Source: Adlercreutzia caecimuris B7 (GTDB taxonomy: Bacteria; Actinomycetota; Coriobacteriia; Coriobacteriales; Eggerthellaceae). Taken from it: DNA of 64,000 nt. Positions 19,115 through 28,862 of this stretch are shown here, piece by piece (within the stretch, counting starts at the first letter, position 1; every line of letters starts with the position of its first letter). The stretch is taken from contig NZ_KE159646.1 in the NCBI RefSeq assembly GCF_000403355.2, positions 2,345,561 to 2,409,560 on the forward strand, given 5' to 3'. A model generated the notes under the pieces. That model ran no database searches and was not told the DNA's origin. It worked only from the letters and a program-made list of their open reading frames with translations. Both the position numbers and the translations under genes were made by a program.

Positions 19115-20446
19115 TTACGCAGCCGCCTTCTTGGCCTTGCGGGCGGCGGCGCGCTTCTGCATGGCGTCCACGCAGGTGGCCACGGCCGCATCGCCCGTGA
19201 CGTTCACGGTAGTGCGCATCATATCCAGGATGCGGTCCACGCCGGCCACGAGCGCCACGCCCTCCACGGGCAGACCGACTGATTGCAGCACCATGGCCAG
19301 CATGATCATGCCGGAACCCGGTACGCCGGCCGTGCCGATAGATGCCAGCACGGCGGTCATCACGATAGTCAGCTGCTGTCCCACGGTAAGATCGATACCG
19401 AACACCTGGGCGATAAAGATAGCGCAGACACCCTGGTAGATAGCGGTGCCGTCCATATTGATGGTGGCGCCGAGCGGCAGCACGAACGAGGTGACCTCCT
19501 TAGACACGCCCATCTTCTCGGTGCACTCCATGTTGATGGGCAGCGTGCCCACCGACGAGGCCGACGCAAAGGCGAAGCCCATCACGGGCATCTCACCCTT
19601 CAGGAACTTGAGTGGGCTCATGCGCGCGAACACTTTGATGATGCCCGAGTACACCAGTGCGATCTGACAGATCATGGCCACGTAGGCCACCACAATGAGC
19701 CACAGCAGCGGCCGCAGCACGTCGATGCCGTTGTTGGCGATGACCGGGCAGATGAGTCCGAACACGCCGAAGGGCGCCACGAGGATGATGCCCCGCATAA
19801 TGGCGATGCACACGTCCGACAGCGCATTGCAGATGTCGATGACCGGTTTGGCCTTCTTGCCGGCGGCGATCATGCCGAAGCCGAACACCACGGCGATGAC
19901 GATCACCTGCAGCATGGTGGCATCGGCCATGGGCTGGAAGAAGTTGCTCGGGAAGATGTTCACGATGGTATCGATGAACGACGGCGGATCGGTGGGCTCG
20001 TAGGACAGATCGCTCGTGGGCATGGTGTAGTTGGCACCCACGTTCATCACGTTGGCGAACACAAGGCCGAGCGTAACGGCAAAGGCAGTGGTAACCAGGT
20101 AGAACAGGATGGTTTTGCCGCCGATGGCGCCCACCTTCTTCACGTCGTCGAGCGACACGACGCCGGCGATGATGGAGAACAGCACCAAAGGCACGACGAT
20201 CATCTTGATGAGGTTCAGGAAGATGGTGCCGAAGGGCTTGATGTAGGTGTCGGCGATATCCGGTGCGCCCTGGAGGGCGACACCGGCGATCACGCCGAGA
20301 ACGAGCGCGATGAAAATCCAGGTGGTCAGTGACAGGCGCTTGAACCAGGGCTTATCCCCCTTGTTGCCGGCGTCTGCGGAAGCGGGCGAGCCGGTCTCCT
20401 CGGCATCGCGTGCCGCGGCTGTGGCCTTCTCGTCGGTCGTTTCCAT
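19115..20446 (-). CDS. Dicarboxylate/amino acid:cation symporter (DAACS family)
   Basis: 443 residues with about eight membrane helices plus re-entrant hairpins. Family signatures: a Ser-rich hairpin FAFASASSVGTLPINMECTE, then FVLPLGATINMDGTAIYQGV and a second hairpin with SIGTAGVPGSGMIML, as in GltP/DctA. It imports C4-dicarboxylates or acidic amino acids with Na+ or H+. The N-terminal ~40 residues are a charged cytoplasmic extension and the tail is Lys/Ala-rich. GAAGAGGAG before ATG overlaps the end of the DUF1292 gene, so the two are co-translated. Fumarate or aspartate uptake would suit the respiratory reductases nearby. Confidence 0.93.
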   Translation of the reverse strand: METTDEKATAAARDAEETGSPASADAGNKGDKPWFKRLSLTTWIFIALVLGVIAGVALQGAPDIADTYIKPFGTIFLNLIKMIVVPLVLFSIIAGVVSLDDVKKVGAIGGKTILFYLVTTAFAVTLGLVFANVMNVGANYTMPTSDLSYEPTDPPSFIDTIVNIFPSNFFQPMADATMLQVIVIAVVFGFGMIAAGKKAKPVIDICNALSDVCIAIMRGIILVAPFGVFGLICPVIANNGIDVLRPLLWLIVVAYVAMICQIALVYSGIIKVFARMSPLKFLKGEMPVMGFAFASASSVGTLPINMECTEKMGVSKEVTSFVLPLGATINMDGTAIYQGVCAIFIAQVFGIDLTVGQQLTIVMTAVLASIGTAGVPGSGMIMLAMVLQSVGLPVEGVALVAGVDRILDMMRTTVNVTGDAAVATCVDAMQKRAAARKAKKAAA

Positions 20447-20450
20447 GGGT

Positions 20451-20756
20451 CTACTCCTCTTCCATCATGTCGTGCAGCACGGCCTCCACCAACTCGGCCT
20501 GCTCCTCGTTTTCAAGGGCGTACAGCGTGACGAGCGGCATGCCGGCATTGCCCTCAACCACTTCGGCGGGATTGTACAGAGCCACCATGACCTCCAGCTC
20601 CTCGCCCTCCTGGGCACCCTCTTCCGCGAAAATGATGAAGTCCTCGTCGGTTTCCTCGACGTGGAAGGTGGCCACGGTCTCGTAGGTGGAAACCGAGCCG
20701 TCGTCTTCCACGGCCATGAAGAACTCGAGGTCAACCTCGCCAACATTTTCCAGCAT
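20451..20756 (-). CDS. DUF1292 family acidic protein
   Basis: 101 residues, strongly acidic, no signal. Segments such as VATFHVEETDEDFIIFAEE and MVALYNPAEV fit DUF1292 (YrzB-like) proteins, of unknown role. It is first in a two-gene unit with the symporter, 4 bases apart. A possible promoter on the minus strand has TTCACG at 20863-20858 and TATAAT at 20839-20834, 18 bases apart. Confidence 0.8.
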   Translation of the reverse strand: MLENVGEVDLEFFMAVEDDGSVSTYETVATFHVEETDEDFIIFAEEGAQEGEELEVMVALYNPAEVVEGNAGMPLVTLYALENEEQAELVEAVLHDMMEEE

Positions 20757-21140
20757 GGGATCTCCTTTACCTGTGTAAGCGCACGATGGAACCGTGCGGC
20801 CCGCGCCCGCGTGCGCAACTCCTCATGCCCTGCATTATAGGCGATTATCAGGCCCGACGTGAACCCCCGAAGCCACCCGTGATCCCGCGAATCCAGACGA
20901 ATGCCGACCGAGATGTTCTGCGCGGAGTATCCCTAATGAAGCGATCGTTGTCGAGCATCTGGTGCAAAATGACGATGTGCCCGGGCGGATCGTCATTTCG
21001 GGACAGTTTTTGTGGCTCTCGGGGCCTTTTGGGAGGAAATTTTGCCCCAAAATGCCGATAAGGCCGTGCAGACCGTCATTTTGAGCCGCACCGCCGCACC
21101 CGTTCGCGAAAAATTCGTCTATAGAAGAACAATCGAACCC
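20757..21140. other. Intergenic region without genes
   Basis: This stretch between the DUF1292 gene and the secreted protein at 21251 shows no coding pattern. It contains AT-richer patches with repeated GTCATTTTG/CAAAATGAC-type words (near 20968, 20993 and 21069) but no clear element ends. Confidence 0.4.
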
Positions 21141-21170
21141 TTGTCAACAGATGGTAGGGGTCGATAGAAT
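21141..21170 (+). promoter_or_regulatory. Probable sigma-70-type promoter of the transglutaminase/BspA gene
   Basis: TTGTCA at 21141-21146 and TAGAAT at 21165-21170 are separated by 18 bases. The start codon at 21251 lies about 75 bases beyond, with AGAAGGAG before it. Confidence 0.55.
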
Positions 21171-21250
21171 CATTTTCAGAGAGAGATTGCGAACATAGGA
21201 CTCGGCCCGCGGTGGCACGAGCCTTCGCGCCCAGGAGAGAAGGAGCGGCC

Positions 21251-23511
21251 ATGATTTCATTCGGTCGTCGTGTTGTGAGCACAGTCTGTGCAGTTACCCT
21301 AGCTGCCTCCATGGTGCCCGCCATCGCCTACGCAGAAAGTCCCACGGGGGGGGTCTTGCTAAGGGCGAAGAGGTAATTACCCCTGTCGAATTTAATGGCG
21401 CGGCAGCCAGGGAGATAATCTACGACGTTGTTGATTGCCTTGACAGATATGACGTAGAAGATGCTGTTATCAATGGTGACCAGGACTTCATCGTTCCTTA
21501 CGCTAATGACGGTGACGAGGTGTCTTCGAAAGTGCGTGCCGCCTATGATCTTATTTGCGCTGGTATGGAAAAGTTCGAGGCTGAAATCTCTCTAGAGGAA
21601 TGCTCGATTACAGTGGCCGAGCTAAAGGACGCCATGGACCTTGTTATGTGCAACCCTGAGCTTTGGTGGTTGGGTGCTCGGTACGCGTATGGTAGCTATT
21701 CGACTTCCAGCAATATTGACGAACGCCAAGCAGCCTCTGTCAGCCCAGAATATGCGTATACTGCAAATGAAGCAAGTGCTTTAAAACCCGAAATAGAATC
21801 TTCAATCGAAGAGGCGCTGTCTTGGATTGGACCCAAGATGACTGAGTTTGAAAAGGCCCAAGTTCTGCATGATTACCTTGTGCGTACATGTCAGTACTCT
21901 GTGAGAGTTGCAGAGGGTGGTGAATCTCAGACTTCATATCACCGTGCGGTAAGTGCGCTGTCTGGGGAAAAGGTTACCGTATGCCAAGGGTATGCCCTTG
22001 CCTACAAATGGCTTCTCAGGAGAGCAGGCATAGATGCCGTGTATGTTTCCAGCGAAGCCATGAACCACGGGTGGAATTTGGTGAGAATTGGCGATTCTTG
22101 GCATCATGTCGACGTAACTTGGGATGACCCGCTTTATAGGAATCCGGCGACTGGGGAAGTATTCGACGGAGGCTTCGACGCCAAAGTTTCCCATACTTAT
22201 TTTCTGAAGAGCGATAACTCTTTTAGGACGATGGAGGACCCCCATACAGGATGGACTACCTCCTTGCAGGCTTTGAACGACTATCCTTTGGCGGCGGGGT
22301 TCGTATACCCAGAATACAAGGGTGCGTACAAAGAGGATTGCTCAACTGCTGGTCATAAGGAGACGGTGATTTATAGGGAGAACGAGAAACCTGCTACATG
22401 CACTACCAAAGGTTCCTATGAGGCGGTTCCCCGCTGCCCTGCATGCAAGGAAGAGATGACGGGCAGAAAATCGGTCGAAATTCCTGCATTGGGGCATCAG
22501 CAAGGCAAGATGACGAAGGAAAACGTGGTAAATGCAACTTGCACTGTTCAAGGATCGTACGACGAAGTGACTCGGTGCCTTAGGTGCAGCGAGGAGGTTT
22601 CTCGGCACAAGGTGAAGACGCCGGTCTCGTCAAATCATTCCTACGGCGCATGGGCCACTACGAAGGCGGCTACGTGCACGGCGGCGGGGACCCAGAAGCG
22701 CACGTGCTCGCGCAGCGGCGCTCACGTGGAGACGCGGGCGGTGGCGGCGCTTGGGCACAACTTTGGGGCGTGGCGCTCCAACGGTGATGCGCAGGTGAAC
22801 GTCAATGGTACGGAGACCACTCGGTGCTCTCGCTGCACGGCGTCGAAGACGCGCGAGGCGGCGGGGAGTGCTTTGGCTCCGAAGGCGGGTCAAACGGTGG
22901 CCATCGGCGCGGCGTCCTACAAGGCGACGGGGGCGGCCACGGTGACCTATGCCGGGCCTGCCAATAAGAAAGCCGCTTCGGCGACAGTTCCCGCCACGGT
23001 TACCATCTCGGGTCGCGCGTACAAGGTGACCGCCATTGCCCCCAAGGCCTTCGCGGGCAACAAGTACCTCAAGTCGGTGAAAATCGGCGCGAACGTAAAG
23101 ACCGTCCCCGCCTCCGCCTTCAAGGGCTGCACGAAGCTGACCTCGGTAAGCTTCGGTAACGGTATCGCCTCTCTCGGCAAGAATGCGTTCTATGGCTGCA
23201 AAGCGCTGAAGTCCGTCACGTTGGGCACGAAAGTCACCGCCATCGGCGACGGCGCATTCCAGAACTGCGCCAAGCTTACGAAGGTCACGGTGAAATCCAC
23301 CAAGCTGTCCAAGGTCGGCAAAAACGCCTTCGCCGGCTGCAAGAAGCTCGGTACCATCACCCTTAAGACCACGAAGCTCAAGTCCGTTGGCAAGAACGCC
23401 TTCAAGGGCACCAAGTCGAAGATGACCGTGAAGGTGCCGAAGAAGAAGCTGAAGGCCTATCAGAAGCTCTGCAAGAACAAGGGATCGAAGACCGTGCGCG
23501 TGAAGAAGTAG
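21251..23511 (+). CDS. Secreted transglutaminase-like/BspA leucine-rich protein, frameshifted at a G8 tract
   Basis: ATG 21251 opens a signal peptide (FGRRVVSTVCAVTLAAS... AIAYA) in one frame that stops at 21374. From the G8 run (21346-21353) the other frame is open to 23511 and reads on as LAKGEEVITPVEFNG and so forth. One more G, or two fewer, would restore a 750-residue exported protein. Domains: transglutaminase core with Cys (VTVCQGYA), His (NHGWN) and Asp (HVDVTWDD); three Cys-pair repeats (ATCTTKGSYEAVPRCPAC type); then five or six BspA-type repeats (KAFAGNKYLKSVKIG) and a Lys-rich tail. The first half is clearly lower in GC than the second, suggesting a mosaic origin. Confidence 0.8.
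21346..21353 (+). repeat. G8 homopolymer in the coding start of a secreted protein
   Basis: Eight consecutive G at the junction between the signal peptide and the mature protein. The length in this sequence puts the two parts out of frame. Such runs are classic slipped-strand mispairing sites, and also classic sequencing-error sites. Confidence 0.85.
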
Positions 23512-23633
23512 TGGCTCGTCCCGCGCCCGCCGCGCCCGCGAGCGGTGTCAACAGGCGGGATCTTGCCGCCCGCGTGGATAGCGTCAGCGGGCGAACGCCT
23601 TCCGCGCCAATGATCCGCTTGCCATACCATGCG

Positions 23634-23663
23634 CAGGGGCCCGATGGAATGATCGGGCCCCTG
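23634..23663. terminator. Strong hairpin between convergent genes
   Basis: CAGGGGCCCGAT and ATCGGGCCCCTG pair over 12 bp with a 6-base loop. It lies between the BspA-type gene and the convergent flavoprotein gene and can serve both strands, though T runs are weak. Confidence 0.75.
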
Positions 23664-23700
23664 TCGTTGGGGAGGGTATCCGGGGAACGCTCAGGTTGGC

Positions 23701-25320
23701 CTAGGCGCCGTAGTACTTCATGGCCTCCTGGGCGGCGATGCGGCCGGTCACGGTGCCCATGCACATGGAGGCACCGCTGACGGCATAGCGCATGTAGAAC
23801 AGCTCGGCATTCGCAATGGTGCCGCCGGCGTAGAGGCCGGGGACGGGCTGACGGCCCTCGTCGAGCACCTCGGCCTTGGTGCTGATGGCCAGCTGGCCGA
23901 AGGAGTCGTTGGTGTTCGGCGTGATCTGAATCGCGTAGAACGGGGCCTGGGTCAGGGCCTGCAGGTCCTCGGGCTTCTTGTGGAAATCGGGATCCTCGCC
24001 CGCGGCGCACAGCTCATTGTAGTGCTCGATGGTCTTCACGAGGGGATACTGCGGCAGTTCGGCGGCTACGGCCAGCTCCTCAATGGTGTCGGCCGTGCTG
24101 GCCACGCCCTTCTCAACGGCCTTCTTGATGAGGTCCATCCGCTCGGCCGGCTGCTGGGAGTCGCAGATGATGGTGAACTCCTTGCGGCCGCTCTGCACGA
24201 AGGGCACGAAATAGTCGAACTGGCTTGTCATGGACTCGTTGGCGCAGCGGTAGCCCAGATCAGTCACGAAGACGCCGGTGTTCACCATGCGCAGCTGCGA
24301 GAGCTCGTCGTTCAGGGGCAGCGGATCGCGGCCCACCAGGTGGATCTGGGACAGGCCGCCCTTTAGCAGCGTGAGGGCCCCGGCCTCGCGGGCCATCTCG
24401 ATGCCGTCGCCGGTGTTAGTGGGGGTGGAGAAGGTGTGCCAGCCCACGGTGCCTGGGGCGTACAGCTGCTTGGACCAATCCTCGCCGTCGAAGCCGCCGC
24501 AGGCCAGCATGACGGCCTTGGCAGAGATGGTATAGTCGGTGTCGCCCGAGCGCGCGATGACGCCGGCGGCCTTGCCGCCTTCCATGATGATCTGCAGGGC
24601 GCGAGTGTCCATCATCAGCTCGGCGCCGTTGGACTCGGCCACGCCGATCAGCGTGTCGATAATGCCCTTGCCGCCGTTGGTGGACACCATGGAGCGATCG
24701 GATACGCCATCGCCAGGCTTCTTGTCGAAGTCGCAGCCGAAGCCCACGAGCCAGTCCATGGCCGCGCCGCCGTTCTCGGCGACCATGCGGCAGATGTCCA
24801 TATTGGCGTCGCCGTCGGACTGATCGAAGAGGAACTGGGCGATCTCCTCGGCCGTGCCGTACTCGGTGTAGCCCATGCTGTTCTGCTTCTCCGATCCGCA
24901 GCAGTAGAAGTTGCCCGTGCAGATGGATGAGTCGCCGCCGGTCATCGTCGAGTTCTTCTCAAGGATGACAACCTTGGCGCCGGCCAGGGACGCCTCTACC
25001 GCGCAGCTCATGCCGGCGATGCCGCTGCCGATGACGACGATGTCGGCCTCTTTGGACTCCTGGTTCTTCGCGGGCTTCGCCAGGGCGTCCTGCACCGTAT
25101 CGGTCATAAGGTCGTCCCCGTCGGCATTGCCCGTGGTGGCCAAGTCGTCGCCACCCGCGTTTTGCGGAGCCGATGCGGCAGGCGCGGAGCCCTGGGGCGC
25201 GCACCCGGTCAGGCCGCTGCCGGCTACGACGGCCGCCGTGGCGCCCAGGCCAAACAGGAACGAGCGGCGCGACACAGCGCCGGGAGTCTTGGTGCAGTCG
25301 TTCAATTTCTCGGTAGTCAT
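23701..25320 (-). CDS. Tat-exported FAD-dependent reductase (fumarate-reductase-like flavoprotein)
   Basis: 539 residues. Tat signal SRRSFLFGLGATAAVVAGSG with lipobox LTGC, then a linker and an FAD_binding_2 domain (DIVVIGSGIAGMSCAVEASL) with the family end motif LYAGGTIAN. Unlike the flavoprotein at 6474 it has no FMN-binding domain, so electrons must come from a separate partner. I chose ATG 25320 because GGGAGGAAGC precedes it; the longer frame to 25377 places the Tat motif too far inside. The LuxR-type gene directly upstream on the same strand is its likely regulator. Substrate unknown. Confidence 0.9.
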   Translation of the reverse strand: MTTEKLNDCTKTPGAVSRRSFLFGLGATAAVVAGSGLTGCAPQGSAPAASAPQNAGGDDLATTGNADGDDLMTDTVQDALAKPAKNQESKEADIVVIGSGIAGMSCAVEASLAGAKVVILEKNSTMTGGDSSICTGNFYCCGSEKQNSMGYTEYGTAEEIAQFLFDQSDGDANMDICRMVAENGGAAMDWLVGFGCDFDKKPGDGVSDRSMVSTNGGKGIIDTLIGVAESNGAELMMDTRALQIIMEGGKAAGVIARSGDTDYTISAKAVMLACGGFDGEDWSKQLYAPGTVGWHTFSTPTNTGDGIEMAREAGALTLLKGGLSQIHLVGRDPLPLNDELSQLRMVNTGVFVTDLGYRCANESMTSQFDYFVPFVQSGRKEFTIICDSQQPAERMDLIKKAVEKGVASTADTIEELAVAAELPQYPLVKTIEHYNELCAAGEDPDFHKKPEDLQALTQAPFYAIQITPNTNDSFGQLAISTKAEVLDEGRQPVPGLYAGGTIANAELFYMRYAVSGASMCMGTVTGRIAAQEAMKYYGA

Positions 25321-25447
25321 TGCTTCCTCCCTTTTTCGAGTTGTGCCGGACCCTCCTGTCCGGACGAATCGCATCATGGGGGAAGTCGCAACGGGCCGTC
25401 AGCCCCAAAAGGGGTGGTAAGCGTGTTTTTCGCCGCTCCATAGTGAA

Positions 25448-25466
25448 CCCCTCCATTTTGGAGGGG
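25448..25466 (-). terminator. Possible terminator between the LuxR-type gene and flavoprotein gene
   Basis: CCCCTCC and GGAGGGG pair around ATTTT, 15 bases after the LuxR-type stop on the minus strand. The following sequence is only weakly T-rich, so read-through is possible. Confidence 0.45.
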
Positions 25467-25480
25467 CGGCTCGGAAGGGG

Positions 25481-26932
25481 CTATCGGCGCTCTCGGAAGA
25501 GCTCTACCCGGTCCAGCAAATCCTGCTTGTCCACCGACCCGCTCTTCTGATAGACATTGCGGATGTAGCCCTTGACCGTATTGGGGGACAACCCCAACTC
25601 GTCGGCGATATAGGTGCGCGTGCGTCCTTGGCACAGCAGCAGGAGCACTTCGCTCTCGCGGGCCGTCAGGGAGTGCTCGCGGGCAAAGCCCTCTACGGCA
25701 TTCTCTGCCGCTTGGGTCGTCGGGACGGCGGCCGTTGCGGAATCGCCGGTATCTGCGCCCACGGATGCCCGCTGCTCGATGCGGTGGGCGAGGATGGGGT
25801 TCAGAGCGAGGATGAACAGCGATATGAGCGCAATGAGGGCGAGCGCCGTTTCGGGGCTGCCTTGGGAGAGCACAGCGGCACCGAACGCGACGCCGGCAAT
25901 GACCAAGAGGCTTCCGACGCCCAGGGCGCAGCCGAGGTAGACCCACAGCGAGATGCGATCGCCGCGGCACAGTTGGCTCACGATGATGCGCACATTCATG
26001 CCCGAGAGGTAAAAGGCGGCGAAGATAAGAACCGAGGCAATGCCGTGAACCCAAGGCGTCGTGATGAACGGCAGGGCGATCAGAGCGCCGGCGACGACGG
26101 GAAAGAGGAGCCCGTAAAGGTCTGAGATCGGAACGATGCGCTTGCGGCCCAGCGAGGCTGCGAGGAAGATGAGCGCCGCCCCGATAATGCTCGCGGTGGC
26201 CTGAATCTCGATAACGGTGATGCTGTGGCTGGAGGTTTCCACCATTTGGCTCACGGCGCCGAAGACGAACGAGAACACGGCCAAGTAGGAAATGGCCTTG
26301 ACGAGGTTAACGTTATCGGAGCGCGACGGGGCGTGTGAGGGCGGCTCGTCGGCAACGTTCGGCGTGCGTGTGAGGAGCGCCCCGGAGATCAGAACCGTGA
26401 GGAGAGCGAACGTGAGCTCGACCGGTCCTGTCGCGAGGAAGATGAAAGCGGCTGCGGTTCCACCCACCAGATAGGCGAGGGACACCATGCGGGGTAAAAG
26501 GGTGCCGTCGGCCTTCCCCATGGTCACGATCTTTTCCATCCATCCGAGCTCGGCGACGGCCAGCCCGAAGCCGATGCTGAGACCCGTGACAATGGCGTAG
26601 GACCAGCCGCCTTCGATGATGGAGAGATAGCGCAGCAGCATCAGCCCGTTGCCGAGGAGCACGGCGCCCAAGGCCACGACCAGCGAGGCGCGGGGCAGCG
26701 GCTTGCGGCCGACAAGGTGCCAAAGGGCAAGGGCGAGCATGGCGGCCGCGTAGGCGAGAAAGAACAGGGCGCCGAAGGAGTCGCCGGCCCCATGGGAGAG
26801 GCTCATTTCCCGCAAGAACGTGTTCGAGATCATCAAAGGGAAGGTGAGACCGCATATAATGCCGTAGCCGACCCCTCCGATAAGGAGCGCACGGCGGTTC
26901 CCCTCCCCGTTTGTTCGCGATGCGATATCCAT
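25481..26932 (-). CDS. LuxR-type regulator with 12 predicted membrane segments
   Basis: 483 residues: about 12 hydrophobic helices (1-400) and a C-terminal GerE-type helix-turn-helix (HSLTARESEVLLLLCQGR, then YIADELGLSPNTVKGYIRNV). Same architecture as the gene at 4916 but clearly diverged, so each seems dedicated to its own neighbouring flavoprotein. ATG 26932 lacks a strong ribosome site, and a GATAAT -10-like box sits only about 12 bases upstream, so the leader would be very short. Confidence 0.85.
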   Translation of the reverse strand: MDIASRTNGEGNRRALLIGGVGYGIICGLTFPLMISNTFLREMSLSHGAGDSFGALFFLAYAAAMLALALWHLVGRKPLPRASLVVALGAVLLGNGLMLLRYLSIIEGGWSYAIVTGLSIGFGLAVAELGWMEKIVTMGKADGTLLPRMVSLAYLVGGTAAAFIFLATGPVELTFALLTVLISGALLTRTPNVADEPPSHAPSRSDNVNLVKAISYLAVFSFVFGAVSQMVETSSHSITVIEIQATASIIGAALIFLAASLGRKRIVPISDLYGLLFPVVAGALIALPFITTPWVHGIASVLIFAAFYLSGMNVRIIVSQLCRGDRISLWVYLGCALGVGSLLVIAGVAFGAAVLSQGSPETALALIALISLFILALNPILAHRIEQRASVGADTGDSATAAVPTTQAAENAVEGFAREHSLTARESEVLLLLCQGRTRTYIADELGLSPNTVKGYIRNVYQKSGSVDKQDLLDRVELFRERR

Positions 26933-27254
26933 AGGGGTGCATTATCGCATAAAACCACAGTCGACCCCGCTTTTGTCCGCGGGCCATTTCGGCCATGGTA
27001 AAGTTCGCGCCTCTGACTCAACGAGCGGCAACGCCTTCACGGCTCGTCTTCTCTAACGAGCCCGCAACAAAATGCGAAAGATGACGCGGAGGTATCGGTC
27101 GCGGTCCATAATGGAAACGATGCGAACTTAAGGAGTGTCGCCCTTAAAATGTGGGGCGCTCGTGTGTGGAACGGTGAGCGGGCCTATTAGCAGGAGGCAA
27201 CCATGCTACGATGCCCCGCGCTTCAGGGGACGACTCGTTTGAAAGGACGACGAC
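26933..27254. other. Intergenic region between divergent genes
   Basis: About 320 bases, no gene seen. It must hold the promoters of the minus-strand LuxR-type gene and of the plus-strand dipeptidase. GAAAGGACG before 27255 is the dipeptidase ribosome site. Confidence 0.5.
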
Positions 27255-28664
27255 ATGGATCGCAAGGAAATCGTGGCCGCGGCCGACGCCTACTGGGATG
27301 CCAATCGCGACGCCATTGTGGCGGATATCGCCAAGCTCGTGGAAATTCCCTCGACCGAGGACTTAGCCGCCGCCGCACCGGGCGCGCCCTATGGTCCCGG
27401 TCCCGCTGCTGCGTTGGCGAAGGCGCTGGAAATCGCCGAGGGTATGGGCATGACCGCCACCAACTGCGAGGGCCATATCGGCTTTGCCGACCTGCCCGGT
27501 GAGACCGACACACAGCTCGGCATCATCGGACATATGGACGTGGTTCCCGCGGGTCCCGGCTGGACCTTCGAACCCTTCAAGGTGACCGAGAAGGACGGCT
27601 TCCTCATGGGCCGCGGCTGCCTGGACGACAAGGGCCCCTCGGTGGTGGCCTTGCACGCGGTGAAGTGCCTAGCGAGGTTGGATGTGCCGCGCCCCTACAC
27701 CATGCGCTTCATCTTCGGCGCCAACGAGGAAACGGGCATGCGCGACGTGGCCTGGTACCTTGAGAACTACGAGAGCCCGGCGTTCATCTTCACGCCCGAT
27801 GCCGACTTCCCCGTATGCTACGGCGAGAAGGGCGGCTACGACGGGCGCATCACGAGCGCTCCCATTGCCGACCCGGTGATTCTGGACATCTCTGGTGGCG
27901 TGGTCACCAACGCGGTGCCGGGCGAGGCCTGGGCTGTGGTACGCGCCGACGCATCCGCCCTGCCCGCAGCCGAGCGCATCACCGTGGAAGACGCCGGCAA
28001 CGGCACCGCCCGCATCGATGCGGCAGGCGTGAACGCGCACGCGGCCTGGCCCGAGCGCGGCATCTCCGCCATCATGCTGCTGGCCGACTATCTGCTGGAA
28101 AACGGCCTCGTAAACCAGCAGGAGCGCGAGTTCATGGAACTGGTGCGCAGCCTGGTTTCCGACACCACGGGCGCCGGTGTGGGCATCGCCACGGCCGATG
28201 AGTACTTCGGTCCGCTGACCGTGGTGGGCGGCACCATCCGCAAGGAGGGCGACCGCCTCGTGCAGACCATGGACAGCCGCTGGCCCACGTCCATTACGGC
28301 CGACGAGATCACCGCGGCGCTCACGAAGCTGACCGACGCCATTGGCGCCACCTTCGAGAACACCCTGCTCATGGTGCCGTTCTTGGTGAAGCCCGAGGAT
28401 CCCGAGATCCAGGTGCTGCAGGACGCCTTCCAGTTCGTGACGGGCGATACCGAGCATAAGCCCTTCACTATCGGCGGCGGTACCTACGCCCGCGAGTTCA
28501 AGAAGGGCGCGTCTTTTGGCATCAACATGCCCTGGATCGAGAACCCCCAGTGGGTCGGTGGCGAGCACGGGCCCGACGAGGGCGTGAGCGAGGAGCTGCT
28601 GAAGACCTCCTTCGAGATTTACGTGCTGGCACTCGCCGAGCTGCAGGAGCTCGATATCGCCTAG
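27255..28664 (+). CDS. M20-family dipeptidase (PepV-like)
   Basis: 469-residue cytosolic metallopeptidase. Metal-site motifs: His/Asp in GIIGHMDVVPAG, Asp in RGCLDDKGPS, the catalytic Glu pair in FGANEETGMRD, and a late His in GGEHGPDEG. The central lid domain (about 185-370) matches PepV-type enzymes, which cleave dipeptides with two zinc ions and a broad specificity. It appears to be a single-gene unit. Peptide use is in keeping with an asaccharolytic anaerobe. Confidence 0.9.
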   Translation: MDRKEIVAAADAYWDANRDAIVADIAKLVEIPSTEDLAAAAPGAPYGPGPAAALAKALEIAEGMGMTATNCEGHIGFADLPGETDTQLGIIGHMDVVPAGPGWTFEPFKVTEKDGFLMGRGCLDDKGPSVVALHAVKCLARLDVPRPYTMRFIFGANEETGMRDVAWYLENYESPAFIFTPDADFPVCYGEKGGYDGRITSAPIADPVILDISGGVVTNAVPGEAWAVVRADASALPAAERITVEDAGNGTARIDAAGVNAHAAWPERGISAIMLLADYLLENGLVNQQEREFMELVRSLVSDTTGAGVGIATADEYFGPLTVVGGTIRKEGDRLVQTMDSRWPTSITADEITAALTKLTDAIGATFENTLLMVPFLVKPEDPEIQVLQDAFQFVTGDTEHKPFTIGGGTYAREFKKGASFGINMPWIENPQWVGGEHGPDEGVSEELLKTSFEIYVLALAELQELDIA

Positions 28665-28862
28665 CGCTACGGCTCGCAGAGACCCGCATCGGCGCTCACG
28701 GGGCGGCTTCGGCTACGGCTGGGGCCGCTCCTCTCATAAGAATTTCCAATCCAGCATCTGGAAATAACCCGTGGTTTATTCTTGGGTTGGGATGACGGCC
28801 CGTCAGCTGTGCTATAGAATGAGCAGGAATTTTAAACCGAGGGTTCATATTTGGAGGATACC

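Noticed and set aside
20940-21075. Repeated GTCATTTTG/CAAAATGAC words as an insertion-sequence end
   Set aside because: The words are short, irregularly spaced, and similar ones occur near 16530; no transposase or target duplication is visible.
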